A stretch of DNA of 57,699 bases from Pseudomonas arsenicoxydans (GCF_006438915.1 NZ_RCZE01000021.1:1-57699), one strand, 5' to 3'. Positions 25,070 through 34,431 are shown, counted from the first letter of the stretch. The notes: a model not told the origin generated them from the letters alone. Program-made: numbers and translations.

Positions 25070-25579
25070 ATGGCTTCACTCATCGCTTCAGGCACTGGTT
25101 TTGTTCAGGTACAGCGCTTTGCACAGGCCATGCGACGGGCACTGGAAGTCCATCCGGAAGTCCAGGCAGGTGTTAATAGTCGGTTGGGCGCGGATTATCG
25201 GTTAATGACGGCCAATTGGGGATACTTTCCAAGTGGCGATCTGCTGGGCGGTAATTGTTATGGAGACACTGATAGCGTCACCACGCGGACAGCATCGACC
25301 CATAATCACCGGAAAATTTTGCTCCGCAGGCGTCGCGCCAGTGCTTCTCGCCAATGGCTGTTGACGGTTTTTCGTCGTGCAGCGAACGGGTGCGTCAACA
25401 AGCCGCCGAGATCAGAAACATTCAGTTATTTACTCAATACCGATTCAAGGCGACCATGAGCCGGTTGCTCAAAAGCCAGGGAGTGGTCGCACCGTTGGCA
25501 TCCGTTGTGCAGAACGACGTGAAGCCAGGGTCAGCTCCCCGGGATGAATTGAGTCCTCCCTTTTTATCGTTAGCCAAGA
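25070..25579 (+). pseudogene. lapE: lapE remnant (TolC-like outer-membrane protein), decayed
   Basis: Two separated pieces of a TolC/LapE-type protein remain. The N-terminal piece (FAQAMRRALEVHPEVQAG, NSRLGADYRL...GGY-like ANWGYFPSGDLLGG, DTDSVTTRT) is in one frame. The C-terminal piece (ERVRQQAAEIRNIQLFTQYR, FKATMSRLLKSQGVVAP, ASVVQNDVKP) is in another frame from ~25370. The middle ~350 residues expected of the family are gone and the frame shifts at the junction. The position immediately before lapB is where lapE normally sits. It is therefore a deletion relic, and a functional LapE must be encoded elsewhere if LapA is secreted. Confidence 0.8.
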
Positions 25580-25588
25580 GTGTCGAGC

Positions 25589-27745
25589 GTGGAATCAGAA
25601 GTCAGTCGGGTTCAGCACATCCATGATCCACGCGCGCAGCATGACGATCCGTTACTGGATGGTCTGCTAGCCCTGTGCACTCTGCATCAGAAGCCAGCCA
25701 GCGCCGCGATGTTGACCACCGGCCTGCCATTGCCCAAACAACGCCTGAGCGTTGAGCTGCTGCCTCGCGCCGCCGCTCGCGCCGGTCTGCAAGGTCGGGT
25801 GCTGCAACGCAAGCTTGAGCAGATCCCGGCGATTGCGATGCCGGCCCTGTTGTTGCTCAAGGATGGCCGCAGTGCGGTCCTGCTTGGCTGGCACGGTGAT
25901 GACCAGGCCCGGGTGCTGCTGAGCGAAAGCGATGGCGGCGAAAGCGTGGTCAGCCGCGAACTGCTCGCCGACGACTACACCGGCAAAGTGTTTTTCGCGC
26001 AACCGCAGCACAAATTCGACGTCAACCACGGCACGCTGATCCCGCGTGCGCGTTCGTGGTTCCGCGACACCCTCAAGCGGTCGCGCTGGCTGTACGCCGA
26101 CGCCATCGCCGCCAGTTTTCTGATCAACATCATCGCCATGGCCGCACCGCTGTTCGTGATGAACGTCTACGACCGCGTGGTGCCGAACCAGGCTGAATCG
26201 ACCCTGTGGGTCCTGGCCATCGGCATTACCGGTGCCTACCTGTTCGACTTGATCCTCAAGAGCCTGCGCAGCCTGTGCCTGGACCTGGCCGGCAAGAAAA
26301 CCGACCTGATCATCTCCGCCACGTTGTTCGAGCGCATTGTCGGCATGGCCATGAAGTACCGCCCGGCGCGGGTTGGTAGCTTCGCCCAGAACATCCACGA
26401 GTTTCAGAGCCTGCGCGACTTTCTCGCCTCGCTGACCCTGACCAGCCTGATCGACCTGCCGTTTACGCTGCTGATCTTCCTGGTCATCGCGATCCTCGGC
26501 GGGCACCTGGTGTGGATTCCGGTGCTGGCGTTCCCGATTGCCTTGCTGATCGGCTACGCCTTGCAGAAACCGCTGGTGGCGACCATGGAACGAACCATGG
26601 CCCTCGGCGCCGAGCGTCAGTCGAGCCTGATCGAAACCCTCGCCGGCCTTGACGCGGTGAAGGTCAACAACGCCGAAAGCGAACGCCAGTATCAGTGGGA
26701 ACAGACCATCGGCACCCTCAGCCGCCTCGAGCTGCGAGTGAAAATGCTCTCCGGTCTGGCGATGAATATCACCTTGCTGATCCAGCAACTGGCCGGGGTG
26801 ATCATGATCGTCTTCGGCGTGTACCAGATCATCGCCGGCAACCTGAGCATGGGCGGTTTGATCGCCTGCTACATGCTCAGCGGTCGCGCACTGAGCCCGC
26901 TGGCGTCGCTGTCCGGCCTGCTGACGCGTTATCAGCAAGCACGGGTGACCATGACCTCGGTCGATCAAATGATGGAGCTGCCGCAAGAGCGCAATTTCGA
27001 AGAGCGCCCGCTGAGCCGCAAGGTGCTGCAGGGCGCCATCGAGTGTCGGCAGATGAACTTCACCTACCCGAACCAGCAGAACGCGGCGCTGAAGAACATC
27101 AACCTGACCATCAAGCCGGGCGAAAAAATCGGCATCATCGGTCGCAGCGGCTCGGGTAAAAGCTCCCTGGCCAAACTGCTGGTGGGCCTGTACCAGCCGG
27201 ACGACGGCGCGCTGTTGGTGGATGGCGTCGACATCCGTCAGATCGACGTCAGCGAGTTGCGCCACAACATCGGCTACGTAGCGCAAGACATCCAGCTGCT
27301 GGCCGGCACCTTGCGCGACAACCTGGTGTCGGGCGCGCGTTATGTCGAAGACGAATTGGTCCTGCAAGCCGCTGAACTGGCCGGCGTGCACGAATTTGCC
27401 CGTCTGCACCCCCAAGGCTATGAACTGCAAGTCGGTGAGCGCGGCCAGAACCTGTCCGGCGGTCAACGCCAGAATGTCGCACTGGCCCGGGCACTGTTGC
27501 TTGATCCACCGATTCTGTTGCTCGACGAACCGACCAGTGCCATGGACAACACCGGTGAAGAACGCCTCAAGCAACGCCTCGCGGCGGTGGTGGAAAGTAA
27601 AACCGTAGTGCTGGTCACGCACCGGGCTTCGCTGTTATCGCTGGTGGATCGCTTGATCGTCATCGACCGTGGACAAATTCTTGCCGATGGCCCGAAAGTC
27701 GCCGTGATGGAAGCGTTGAAGAAGGGGCAGATCAGTGTTGCTTAA
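25589..27745 (+). CDS. lapB: LapB, type I secretion ABC transporter ATPase
   Basis: This ~718-residue protein is an RTX-toxin-type exporter of LapA. It has an N-terminal C39-like domain without a catalytic cysteine motif (LLDGLLALCTLHQKPASAA), a transmembrane domain (~160-440), and a nucleotide-binding domain with Walker A GRSGSGKSS, signature LSGGQRQ, Walker B ILLLDEPTS and H-loop VTHR. GTG 25589 gives the start VESEVSRVQ, which matches relatives. GTG 25580 in frame is an alternative. lapC overlaps its end by 11 bp. The lapE relic lies just upstream, so the promoter that once drove lapEBC probably now drives lapBC through the remnant. Confidence 0.95.
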   Translation: MESEVSRVQHIHDPRAQHDDPLLDGLLALCTLHQKPASAAMLTTGLPLPKQRLSVELLPRAAARAGLQGRVLQRKLEQIPAIAMPALLLLKDGRSAVLLGWHGDDQARVLLSESDGGESVVSRELLADDYTGKVFFAQPQHKFDVNHGTLIPRARSWFRDTLKRSRWLYADAIAASFLINIIAMAAPLFVMNVYDRVVPNQAESTLWVLAIGITGAYLFDLILKSLRSLCLDLAGKKTDLIISATLFERIVGMAMKYRPARVGSFAQNIHEFQSLRDFLASLTLTSLIDLPFTLLIFLVIAILGGHLVWIPVLAFPIALLIGYALQKPLVATMERTMALGAERQSSLIETLAGLDAVKVNNAESERQYQWEQTIGTLSRLELRVKMLSGLAMNITLLIQQLAGVIMIVFGVYQIIAGNLSMGGLIACYMLSGRALSPLASLSGLLTRYQQARVTMTSVDQMMELPQERNFEERPLSRKVLQGAIECRQMNFTYPNQQNAALKNINLTIKPGEKIGIIGRSGSGKSSLAKLLVGLYQPDDGALLVDGVDIRQIDVSELRHNIGYVAQDIQLLAGTLRDNLVSGARYVEDELVLQAAELAGVHEFARLHPQGYELQVGERGQNLSGGQRQNVALARALLLDPPILLLDEPTSAMDNTGEERLKQRLAAVVESKTVVLVTHRASLLSLVDRLIVIDRGQILADGPKVAVMEALKKGQISVA

Positions 27746-29102
27746 GTCGGGGTTCAAAAATTCGATCGGCCGTTACTTCAAAGGCTCCGATTCGCTGCAT
27801 GGCCAGCCATTGCCCGAGGTCAACAAAGCCCTCATCGAAGACGCCCCGCGCGTGGTGCGACTGACGATCTGGGCAATCATCGCCTTCTTCGTGTTCCTGA
27901 TGCTCTGGGCCAACTACGCGGTGATCGATGAGGTCACCAAGGGCGACGGCAAGGCGATTCCGTCGTCCAAGATCCAGAAAATCCAGAACCTTGAGGGCGG
28001 TATCGTCTCCGAGCTGTTCGTCAAAGAAGGGCAGATCGTCGAGGCCGGTGCGCCGCTGATTCGCCTCGACGATACACGCTTCGCCTCCAACGTCGGCGAG
28101 ACCGAAGCGGATCGCTTGTCGATGCTGCTGCGCGTCGAACGCCTGAGCGCGGAAGTCGACGACCGTCCGCTGAATTTCGCGGCGGACGTGCTCAAAGCCG
28201 TGCCCGTTCAGGCGGCTAGCGAAGAGTCGCTGTACACCAGCCGTCGTCAGCAACTGCACGATGAAATCGGTGGCTTGCAGGAGCAGTTGATCCAGCGTCA
28301 GCAAGAGCTGCGTGAGTTCACCTCCAAGCAGTCGCAGTATCGCCAGCAGCTGAGCATGCAACGTCAGGAAATCAACATGTCCGAGCCGCTGGTGGCCCAG
28401 GGCGCGGTGTCGCCGGTTGAAGTGCTGCGCCTGCGGCGTGCCGAAGTCGAAACGCGCGGACAACTGGATGCCACGACACTGGCGATCCCTCGCGCCGAAT
28501 CGGCGATCAAGGAAGTGCAGCGCAAGATTGACGAGACGCGCGGTAAATTCCGCAGCGAAGCCCTGACTCAACTCAACGAAGCACGCACCGATCTGAACAA
28601 GGCCCAGGCCACCGGCAAAGCGCTGGAAGACCGGGTCAGCCGAACGCTGGTGGCATCGCCGGTGCGCGGCATCGTCAACAAGCTGCTGGTGAACACCATT
28701 GGCGGCGTGATCCAGCCGGGCAGTGACCTGGTGGAAATCGTGCCGTTGGACGACACCTTGCTGGTCGAGGCGAAAATTCGCCCGCAAGACATCGCCTTCC
28801 TGCACCCGGGGCAAGAGGCAACGGTGAAGTTCACGGCGTACGACTACACCATCTACGGTGGGTTGAAGGCCAAGCTTGAGCAAATCGGCGCGGACACCAT
28901 CACCGATGAAGACAAGAAGACCACGTACTACATCATCAAGCTGCGCACCGACCGCAGTCACCTGGGGACAGATGAAAAGCCGTTGCTGATCATTCCGGGG
29001 ATGGTGGCGTCGGTGGATATCATCACCGGCAAGAAGTCGGTGCTCAGCTATTTGCTCAAGCCGATTATTCGGGCGCGGGCTGAGGCGTTGCACGAGCGAT
29101 AA
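27735..29102 (+). CDS. lapC: LapC, membrane-fusion (HlyD-family) adaptor
   Basis: This 455-residue HlyD-type periplasmic adaptor links LapB to the outer-membrane channel during LapA export. It has one TM segment (~40-62, TIWAIIAFFVFLMLWANYAV), a lipoyl/barrel half (NLEGGIVSELFVKEGQIVEAG), a long coiled coil (~150-290), a second lipoyl half (VASPVRGIVNKLLVNTIGGVI) and a beta-barrel end with the conserved PGMVASVDIITGKKSVLSYL. The GTG start at 27735 lies inside the lapB end, which suggests coupled translation. A REP doublet follows the stop. Confidence 0.95.
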   Translation: MLLKSGFKNSIGRYFKGSDSLHGQPLPEVNKALIEDAPRVVRLTIWAIIAFFVFLMLWANYAVIDEVTKGDGKAIPSSKIQKIQNLEGGIVSELFVKEGQIVEAGAPLIRLDDTRFASNVGETEADRLSMLLRVERLSAEVDDRPLNFAADVLKAVPVQAASEESLYTSRRQQLHDEIGGLQEQLIQRQQELREFTSKQSQYRQQLSMQRQEINMSEPLVAQGAVSPVEVLRLRRAEVETRGQLDATTLAIPRAESAIKEVQRKIDETRGKFRSEALTQLNEARTDLNKAQATGKALEDRVSRTLVASPVRGIVNKLLVNTIGGVIQPGSDLVEIVPLDDTLLVEAKIRPQDIAFLHPGQEATVKFTAYDYTIYGGLKAKLEQIGADTITDEDKKTTYYIIKLRTDRSHLGTDEKPLLIIPGMVASVDIITGKKSVLSYLLKPIIRARAEALHER

Positions 29103-29111
29103 TTTTTAGTG

Positions 29112-29208
29112 AGGCTGATGGCCCCTTCGCGAGCAAGCCCGCTCCCACATTAGGTCTGTGTGTGACTCAGGTTAAGTGTGGGAGCGGGCTTGCTCGCGAA
29201 GGCAGCCT
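29112..29208. repeat. REP doublet (REPIN) 3
   Basis: Outer arms gaggctg/cagcctc enclose ccttcgcgagcaagcccgct and its inverse. It sits 10 bp after lapC and could serve as its transcript end. Confidence 0.9.
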
Positions 29209-29232
29209 CAAGAGCAGCGCAATTCAAAAGCC

Positions 29233-29255
29233 ATATCGTTATTCACTAACGGTAT
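29233..29255. promoter_or_regulatory. Candidate operator/promoter of the dioxygenase-ABC operon
   Basis: The AT-rich stretch holds an imperfect palindrome ata-t-CGTTA-ttcac-TAACG-g-tat, followed by tatttaaatttcaattctta and tataaagtc, a probable -10 region. A sulfur-starvation regulator (CysB type) is possible but is inference from the operon type only. Confidence 0.4.
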
Positions 29256-29406
29256 TTAAATTTCAATTCTTATACCTATAAAGTCACTCTCCTGCGTACC
29301 TGCCGACCAATCGGCGCGCCGCACGACACGAACCAACACGGGACCTCCGTGAGTTTCTTGATCGACGCGCGCGCCCTTGAGCGTGCCGTGCGTGGGAGTG
29401 ATTTTT

Positions 29407-30294
29407 ATGTCAGCTGTTTCTGCTACCAACCGCATCGCGCCACAAACCTTCGACATCCGCCCGTTCAGCGGCGCCGTCGGTGCCGAAATCATCGGCCTCA
29501 ATCTGTCTATCCCGATCAATGACCAGGACTTCGCGCGCATCCATCGCGCGCACCTGGATCATCACGTCGTAGTGTTCCGCGACCAGCGCATCACCCCCGA
29601 GCAGCAGATCGCTTTCAGCCGTCGATTCGGCGTGTTGCAGATCCACGTGCTCAAACAATTCCTGCTGACCGGCCACCCGGAAATTCTCATCGTTTCCAAC
29701 ATCATCGAAAACGGCCAATCCATCGGTCTCGGTGACGCCGGCAAGTTCTGGCATTCCGACCTTTCCTATAAAGAACTGCCCAGCCTGGGCTCGATGCTGC
29801 ACGCCCAGGAGCTGCCGTGCGAGGGCGGCGATACCTTGTTCGCCGACATGCACAAAGCCTGGGACAACCTGCCCGACGCGTTGCGCACAGCGGTTGAAGG
29901 CCGCTCCGCTGCGCACTCCTATACCGCGCGCTACAGCGAAACCAAATTCGAAGGTAATTGGCGCCCGACCCTGACGCCAGAGCAACTGGCGCAAGTCGCC
30001 GAAGTGGTCCACCCGATCGTGCGCACGCACCCGGAAAACGGCCGTAAGGCGTTGTTCGTCAGCGAAGGCTTTACCACCCGCATCGTCGGTTTGCCGTATG
30101 ACGAGAGCCAGCAGCTGCTCGCCGAGCTCTACGCCCACAGCGTGCTGCCACAAAACATCTACCGCCATCAGTGGCAGCCGCATGACCTGGTGTTCTGGGA
30201 CAACCGCTCGCTGATCCACCTCGCCGCCGGATGCCCCAGCCACCTGCGCCGCAAGCTGTATCGCACCACCATCCAGGGCGACGCGCCTTTCTGA
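29407..30294 (+). CDS. TauD/TfdA-family alpha-ketoglutarate dioxygenase
   Basis: This 295-residue Fe(II)/2-oxoglutarate-dependent oxygenase has H116-x-D118 (KFWHSDLSY) and H271 (NRSLIHLAAG) as the iron triad, with the 2-oxoglutarate-binding arginine near the end (RRKLYRTTI). Enzymes of this family free sulfite from taurine, alkylsulfonates or sulfate esters, or open herbicide ethers. The start at 29407 follows GGGAG at 8 nt; an in-frame upstream codon at 29377 lacks a site. It is followed by a complete sulfonate/nitrate-type importer, so it probably attacks the imported compound. The substrate is unknown. Confidence 0.88.
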   Translation: MSAVSATNRIAPQTFDIRPFSGAVGAEIIGLNLSIPINDQDFARIHRAHLDHHVVVFRDQRITPEQQIAFSRRFGVLQIHVLKQFLLTGHPEILIVSNIIENGQSIGLGDAGKFWHSDLSYKELPSLGSMLHAQELPCEGGDTLFADMHKAWDNLPDALRTAVEGRSAAHSYTARYSETKFEGNWRPTLTPEQLAQVAEVVHPIVRTHPENGRKALFVSEGFTTRIVGLPYDESQQLLAELYAHSVLPQNIYRHQWQPHDLVFWDNRSLIHLAAGCPSHLRRKLYRTTIQGDAPF

Positions 30295-30312
30295 TTTGCC
30301 GGAGATTTGATC

Positions 30313-31338
30313 ATGTCCAAACGTCTTCCCTTTGCACCGCTGGCGGCCGCCATCGGCCTGGGTTTCAGCCTGATCGCCGGCAGCCTGGTGGCGCCGACCG
30401 TGGCCCACGCCGAAGGTGAAATCCGCATCGCCGAGCAGTTCGGCATCGTTTACCTGTTGCTCAACGTGGTGCGCGATCAGAACCTGATCGAGAAGTACGG
30501 CAAGCAGGAAGGCATCGACATCAAGGTCGACTGGACCCAGTTGTCTGGCGGCGCGGCGGTCAACGATGCGCTGCTTTCGGGCTCGATTGATATTGCTGGC
30601 GCCGGCGTCGGTCCGTTGCTGACCATTTGGGATCGCACCCACGGCAAGCAGAACGTCAAAGCCGTGGCCTCCCTCGGCAACTTCCCTTACTACCTGGTGA
30701 GCAACAACCCCAAGGTCAAAACCATCGCCGACTTCACCGAAAAGGACCGGATTGCGGTGCCAGCGGTGGGGGTTTCGGTGCAGTCACGTTTCCTGCAATA
30801 CGCGGCCGCCAAGCAGTGGGGTGAGAAGGAATTCAATCGCCTCGACAAGTACACCATCGCCGTGCCGCATCCGGACGCTACGGCCGCGTTGGTGGCCGGG
30901 GGCACAGAGTTGTCCGGGCACTTTTCCAACCCGCCGTTCCAGGATCAGGAACTGGCTAACCCCCACGTCCACGTGGTGTTGAACTCCTACGACGTGCTCG
31001 GCCCGAACTCGCCGACGGTGCTGTTCGCCACCGAGAAATTCCGCGAAGAAAACCCGAAAACCTATAAAGCCTTCATTGCGGCGCTGACCGAAGCGGCGGA
31101 GTTTGCCCAGAACGATAAAGGCGCTGCCGCCGACACCTACATCCGCGTCACCAAGGCAAAAATTGACCGCGCAGCCTTGCTGAAAATCATCGACAACCCG
31201 CAGTTCGAATTCAGCGTCACGCCGAAGAATACGTATCCACTGGCCGAGTTTCTCTACCGCGTCGGTGCGATCAAAAACAAACCGGATTCGTGGAAGGACT
31301 ACTTCTTCCAGGACGCCAAGCCATTGCAAGGGAGCTGA
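30313..31338 (+). CDS. ABC transporter substrate-binding protein (SsuA/TauA-like)
   Basis: This 341-residue periplasmic binding protein of the NMT1/SsuA type has a signal peptide that ends around TVAHA (cleavage before EGEIRIAEQ). It has the typical GGAAVNDALLSGSIDIAGAG segment, where the ligand-counting loop of aliphatic-sulfonate and taurine binders lies. GGAGA precedes ATG 30313 by 7 nt. It is 18 bp after the dioxygenase and 5 bp before the ATPase gene. It is expected to capture a sulfonate- or carboxylate-type ligand. Confidence 0.88.
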   Translation: MSKRLPFAPLAAAIGLGFSLIAGSLVAPTVAHAEGEIRIAEQFGIVYLLLNVVRDQNLIEKYGKQEGIDIKVDWTQLSGGAAVNDALLSGSIDIAGAGVGPLLTIWDRTHGKQNVKAVASLGNFPYYLVSNNPKVKTIADFTEKDRIAVPAVGVSVQSRFLQYAAAKQWGEKEFNRLDKYTIAVPHPDATAALVAGGTELSGHFSNPPFQDQELANPHVHVVLNSYDVLGPNSPTVLFATEKFREENPKTYKAFIAALTEAAEFAQNDKGAAADTYIRVTKAKIDRAALLKIIDNPQFEFSVTPKNTYPLAEFLYRVGAIKNKPDSWKDYFFQDAKPLQGS

Positions 31339-31343
31339 TCGAA

Positions 31344-32204
31344 ATGAACGCCCCTTTGCAAGGCCACACGGTCAGCAAACCGAACGTCGCAGCCCAGGCG
31401 CTGCTGTCGGTCGACAACGTCAGCCTCGAATACCGCACGCCACAGCGTGTGGTTCGAGCGACCCATCGGGTCAGTTTTGAAATCGATCCGGCGGACCGCT
31501 TTGTGCTGCTCGGCCCGTCCGGTTGCGGCAAGTCGACACTGCTCAAAGCGGTTGCCGGGTTCATCCAGCCGTGTGAGGGCGAGATCCGTCTTCAAGGGCA
31601 AACCGTGCATGCGCCTGGGCCGGACCGGATTGTGGTGTTTCAGGAGTTCGATCAGCTGCCACCGTGGAAAACCGTCAAACAGAACGTCATGTTTCCGCTG
31701 CTGGCGTCCAAAACCCTTAAGCGAAAAGAGGCTGAAGAGCGGGCGCTGCACTACCTCGAAAAAGTCGGGCTGGCGGCGTTTGCCGACGCCTATCCGCACA
31801 CCTTGTCCGGCGGCATGAAAGCCCGAGTCGCCATCGCTCGCGCCTTGGCGATGCAGCCGAAAATCCTCCTGATGGACGAACCCTTCGCCGCCCTCGATGC
31901 GCTGACCCGCCGCAAGATGCAGGAAGAGTTGCTGCTGCTCTGGGAAGAAGTGCGTTTCACCCTGCTGTTCGTCACGCACTCCATCGAAGAGGCGCTGGTG
32001 GTGGGCAATCGTATTCTGTTGCTGTCGCCGCACCCGGGTCGGGTGCGGGCGGAAGTCCACAGCCATCAATACGATTTGCACAGCCTTGGCGGCGTGGCGT
32101 TTCAGGAGTCGGCGCGGCGGATTCATCGGTTGTTGTTCGATGAAGGTCAGTCGCCGGAAACCGAGCGTGAGCTGGATTTCTCCGACATTCGCATCGCTTA
32201 TTGA
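31344..32204 (+). CDS. ABC transporter ATP-binding protein (SsuB/TauB-like)
   Basis: This 286-residue cytoplasmic ATPase has Walker A GPSGCGKST (57-65), Q-loop VFQEFDQLPPW, signature LSGGMKARVAIARAL, Walker B ILLMDEPFAALD and H-loop VTHSIEEAL. The sequence clusters with nitrate/sulfonate/taurine importers. GGGAG lies 9 nt before the ATG. It powers uptake through the permease gene that follows after 20 bp. The ~35 residues after the core resemble the C-terminal tail of this subfamily. Confidence 0.9.
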   Translation: MNAPLQGHTVSKPNVAAQALLSVDNVSLEYRTPQRVVRATHRVSFEIDPADRFVLLGPSGCGKSTLLKAVAGFIQPCEGEIRLQGQTVHAPGPDRIVVFQEFDQLPPWKTVKQNVMFPLLASKTLKRKEAEERALHYLEKVGLAAFADAYPHTLSGGMKARVAIARALAMQPKILLMDEPFAALDALTRRKMQEELLLLWEEVRFTLLFVTHSIEEALVVGNRILLLSPHPGRVRAEVHSHQYDLHSLGGVAFQESARRIHRLLFDEGQSPETERELDFSDIRIAY

Positions 32205-32224
32205 GCCATTGAGAGGAGTGCCCG

Positions 32225-33091
32225 ATGAGCCATTTATCATCTGTGCGTGAAGCGTTCGAAACGGTTTTGCAGCCGCTGACCAGCGTACCGCTGGAGCGTG
32301 AATTACCGCTCGGTCAGCGCCTCTGGCAGCAGGGCTGGATTCGTAAAAGCCTGATCCTGATGTTGCTGGCGGTGCTGTGGGAAGTGGTCGCCCGCGTTCA
32401 GAACAACGACCTGTTGCTGCCGAGTTTTCTGCAAACCGCCAGCGCGTTGTACGACGGCCTGCTGAGTGGTGAGTTGTTGGGCAAGGTCTGGATTTCGCTG
32501 GTGGTGTTGCTCAAGGGTTACCTGATCGGCATCTTCCTGGCGTTTGCCCTGACGACGTTGGCGGTGTCGACCCAGTTCGGTCGGGATCTGCTGAGCACGT
32601 TGACGTCGATGTTCAACCCGTTGCCGGCGATTGCCTTGTTGCCGTTGGCGCTGCTGTGGTTCGGCCTGGGGCAGAACAGTCTGATTTTTGTGTTGGTGCA
32701 TTCGGTGCTGTGGGCCTTGGCGTTGAACACTTATGCCGGGTTTCTCGGGGTTTCGGAAACGCTGCGCATGGCCGGGCGTAATTACGGGCTCAAGGGGATG
32801 CGGTTCGTGCTGTTTATCCTGATTCCGGCGGCGTTGCCGTCGATTCTTGCCGGGTTGAAGATTGGTTGGGCCTTTGCCTGGCGTACGTTGATCGCGGCGG
32901 AATTGGTGTTTGGCGCTACCAGCGGCAAGGGTGGTTTGGGTTGGTACATTTTCCAGAACCGCAATGAGCTGTACACCGACAAGGTGTTTGCCGGGTTGGC
33001 GGTGGTGATTTTGATTGGGTTGCTGGTGGAGAATCTGGTGTTTGATTCGCTGGAGCGGGTGACGGTTAAGCGGTGGGGGATGCAGCGTTAA
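32225..33091 (+). CDS. ABC transporter permease (SsuC/TauC-like)
   Basis: This 288-residue inner-membrane permease has about six TM helices starting at LILMLLAVLWEVVARV. The coupling-helix region (SETLRMAGRNYGLKGMRFVLFILIPAALPSILAGLKIGWAFAW) carries the EAA-like motif of the BPD-transport family. It has an unusually long charged N-terminus (~40 residues) before TM1. GAGGAG precedes the ATG. It is the last gene of the four-gene dioxygenase-importer operon, and a REP doublet follows. Confidence 0.9.
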   Translation: MSHLSSVREAFETVLQPLTSVPLERELPLGQRLWQQGWIRKSLILMLLAVLWEVVARVQNNDLLLPSFLQTASALYDGLLSGELLGKVWISLVVLLKGYLIGIFLAFALTTLAVSTQFGRDLLSTLTSMFNPLPAIALLPLALLWFGLGQNSLIFVLVHSVLWALALNTYAGFLGVSETLRMAGRNYGLKGMRFVLFILIPAALPSILAGLKIGWAFAWRTLIAAELVFGATSGKGGLGWYIFQNRNELYTDKVFAGLAVVILIGLLVENLVFDSLERVTVKRWGMQR

Positions 33092-33099
33092 ATTCTGTG

Positions 33100-33226
33100 G
33101 TGACTGGTCTGGCCTCTTCGCGAGCAAGCCCGCTCCCACACTGGATTTAGGCTGATCACAAACCCTGTGTTCACAGCTGAGCTAATGTGGGAGCGGGCTT
33201 GCTCGCGAAGGGGCCAGACCTGTCAC
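33100..33226. repeat. REP doublet (REPIN) 4
   Basis: gtgactggtctggcc and ggccagacctgtcac form the outer arms around the cttcgcgagcaagcccgctc core and its inverse. It sits immediately after the permease stop. Confidence 0.9.
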
Positions 33227-33293
33227 CCTCTAATCCAAGAATGTTTGCTAGCATTGCGTCTGAATCAATCCAGATCAGCCACGAGTGCTCAGC

Positions 33294-34220
33294 ATGCAAC
33301 TCCCGGACATGAACCTATTGGTCGCCCTCGACGCCTTGCTCGACGAGGGCAGCGTGGTCGGCGCCGCGCGGCGGATGAACCTCAGCCCGGCGGCCATGAG
33401 CCGAACGCTGACGCGGATACGCGAAGCTATCGGCGACCCGATCCTGGTGCGCGCCGGTCGCGGCCTGGTGCCAACGCCCAAGGCGCTGGAGTTGCGCGAA
33501 CAAGTGCGCGACGTGGTCGAGCAAGCCGCGCTGCTGTTTCGTTCAGCCGATGAGGTGGACCTCGGTTCGATGCGCCGCCGGTTCAGCATCCGTGCCAATG
33601 ATTTTTTCGTCGGCGTCTATGGCGGCAAACTGTTCGACACCCTGGAGCGCCAGGCGCCGCACTGTGAATTGCGCTTTGTGCCGGAAGGCGACGGCGATGA
33701 TGAAGCGCTGCGCGAAGGGCGGATCGATTTGAGTGTCAGCAACAATCGTCCCGTCATGCCGGAAGTGAAGGTGCAGAACCTGTTCTCAACGCACTTTGTC
33801 GGACTGGTGCGCGAGGACCATCCGCTGTTCGACGAAGAGATTACCGCCGAGCGCTACGCCGGTTTTTCGCATATCAGCATGTCGCGCCGGGGCATTGCCC
33901 GTGGGCCGATCGACACGGCCCTCAACGCACTGGGGCTGGAGCGTCGGGTGGCGGTGATTGCGCCGAGTTTCCATGCGGCGATGTTCGCGTTGCCGGATTC
34001 CAATCTGATTCTGCCGGTGCCGAAGGAAGCGTTGCTAAGCGTCCGTCGCCTGGGCTTGAAACTGCGCTCGTTCACCCTGCCGATTCCGCTGCCCACCCTG
34101 ATGCTGACGCAGGCCTGGCACCCCAGGTTTGACAATGACCCGGCCCACCGCTGGCTGCGTCAAACCCTCAAATCCTGCTGCGATGAAACATGGCTGGCCG
34201 CGCAACCACACTCAAGTTGA
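33294..34220 (+). CDS. LysR-family transcriptional regulator
   Basis: This 308-residue protein has an N-terminal helix-turn-helix (MNLLVALDALLDEGSVVGAARRMNLSPAAMSRTLTRIREAIGDPILVRAGRGLVPT) and a C-terminal periplasmic-binding-like co-inducer domain of the NodD-like subgroup. ATG 33294 is preceded by GAG at 8 nt; a GTG at 33285 is also in frame. The MFS-HlyD-OprM efflux operon that starts 211 bp later, on the same strand beyond a REP doublet, is its likely target. That link is inferred from position only. Confidence 0.88.
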   Translation: MQLPDMNLLVALDALLDEGSVVGAARRMNLSPAAMSRTLTRIREAIGDPILVRAGRGLVPTPKALELREQVRDVVEQAALLFRSADEVDLGSMRRRFSIRANDFFVGVYGGKLFDTLERQAPHCELRFVPEGDGDDEALREGRIDLSVSNNRPVMPEVKVQNLFSTHFVGLVREDHPLFDEEITAERYAGFSHISMSRRGIARGPIDTALNALGLERRVAVIAPSFHAAMFALPDSNLILPVPKEALLSVRRLGLKLRSFTLPIPLPTLMLTQAWHPRFDNDPAHRWLRQTLKSCCDETWLAAQPHSS

Positions 34221-34232
34221 CCGCCGATCTAG

Positions 34233-34321
34233 TGTGGGAGCGGGCTTGCTCGCGAAGGCGGTGTGTCAGTCGACATGTATTTGACCGAGGCACCGCCTTC
34301 GCGAGCAAGCCCGCTCCCACA
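34233..34321. repeat. REP doublet 5, inverted arrangement
   Basis: Here the order is reversed: tgtgggagcgggcttgctcg comes first and cgagcaagcccgctcccaca second, with ~45 bp between. The other doublets have the CGAGCAAGC arm first. Confidence 0.88.
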
Positions 34322-34431
34322 GGGTTTTTATTGTTGCGTCCAGCGCACTTATAACCTGTCGATAAGTCAGTTTTCGTCAGCCCAATCGCTTTTTAGAATG
34401 CCCCGGTACTCAACCCCCGGAGCAAGCAGTA

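Noticed and set aside
25667..27622. A 651-codon open frame opposite lapB
   Set aside because: The sense strand encodes a complete ABC exporter with all motifs. The antisense product is Gln/His/Arg-rich and matches no family.
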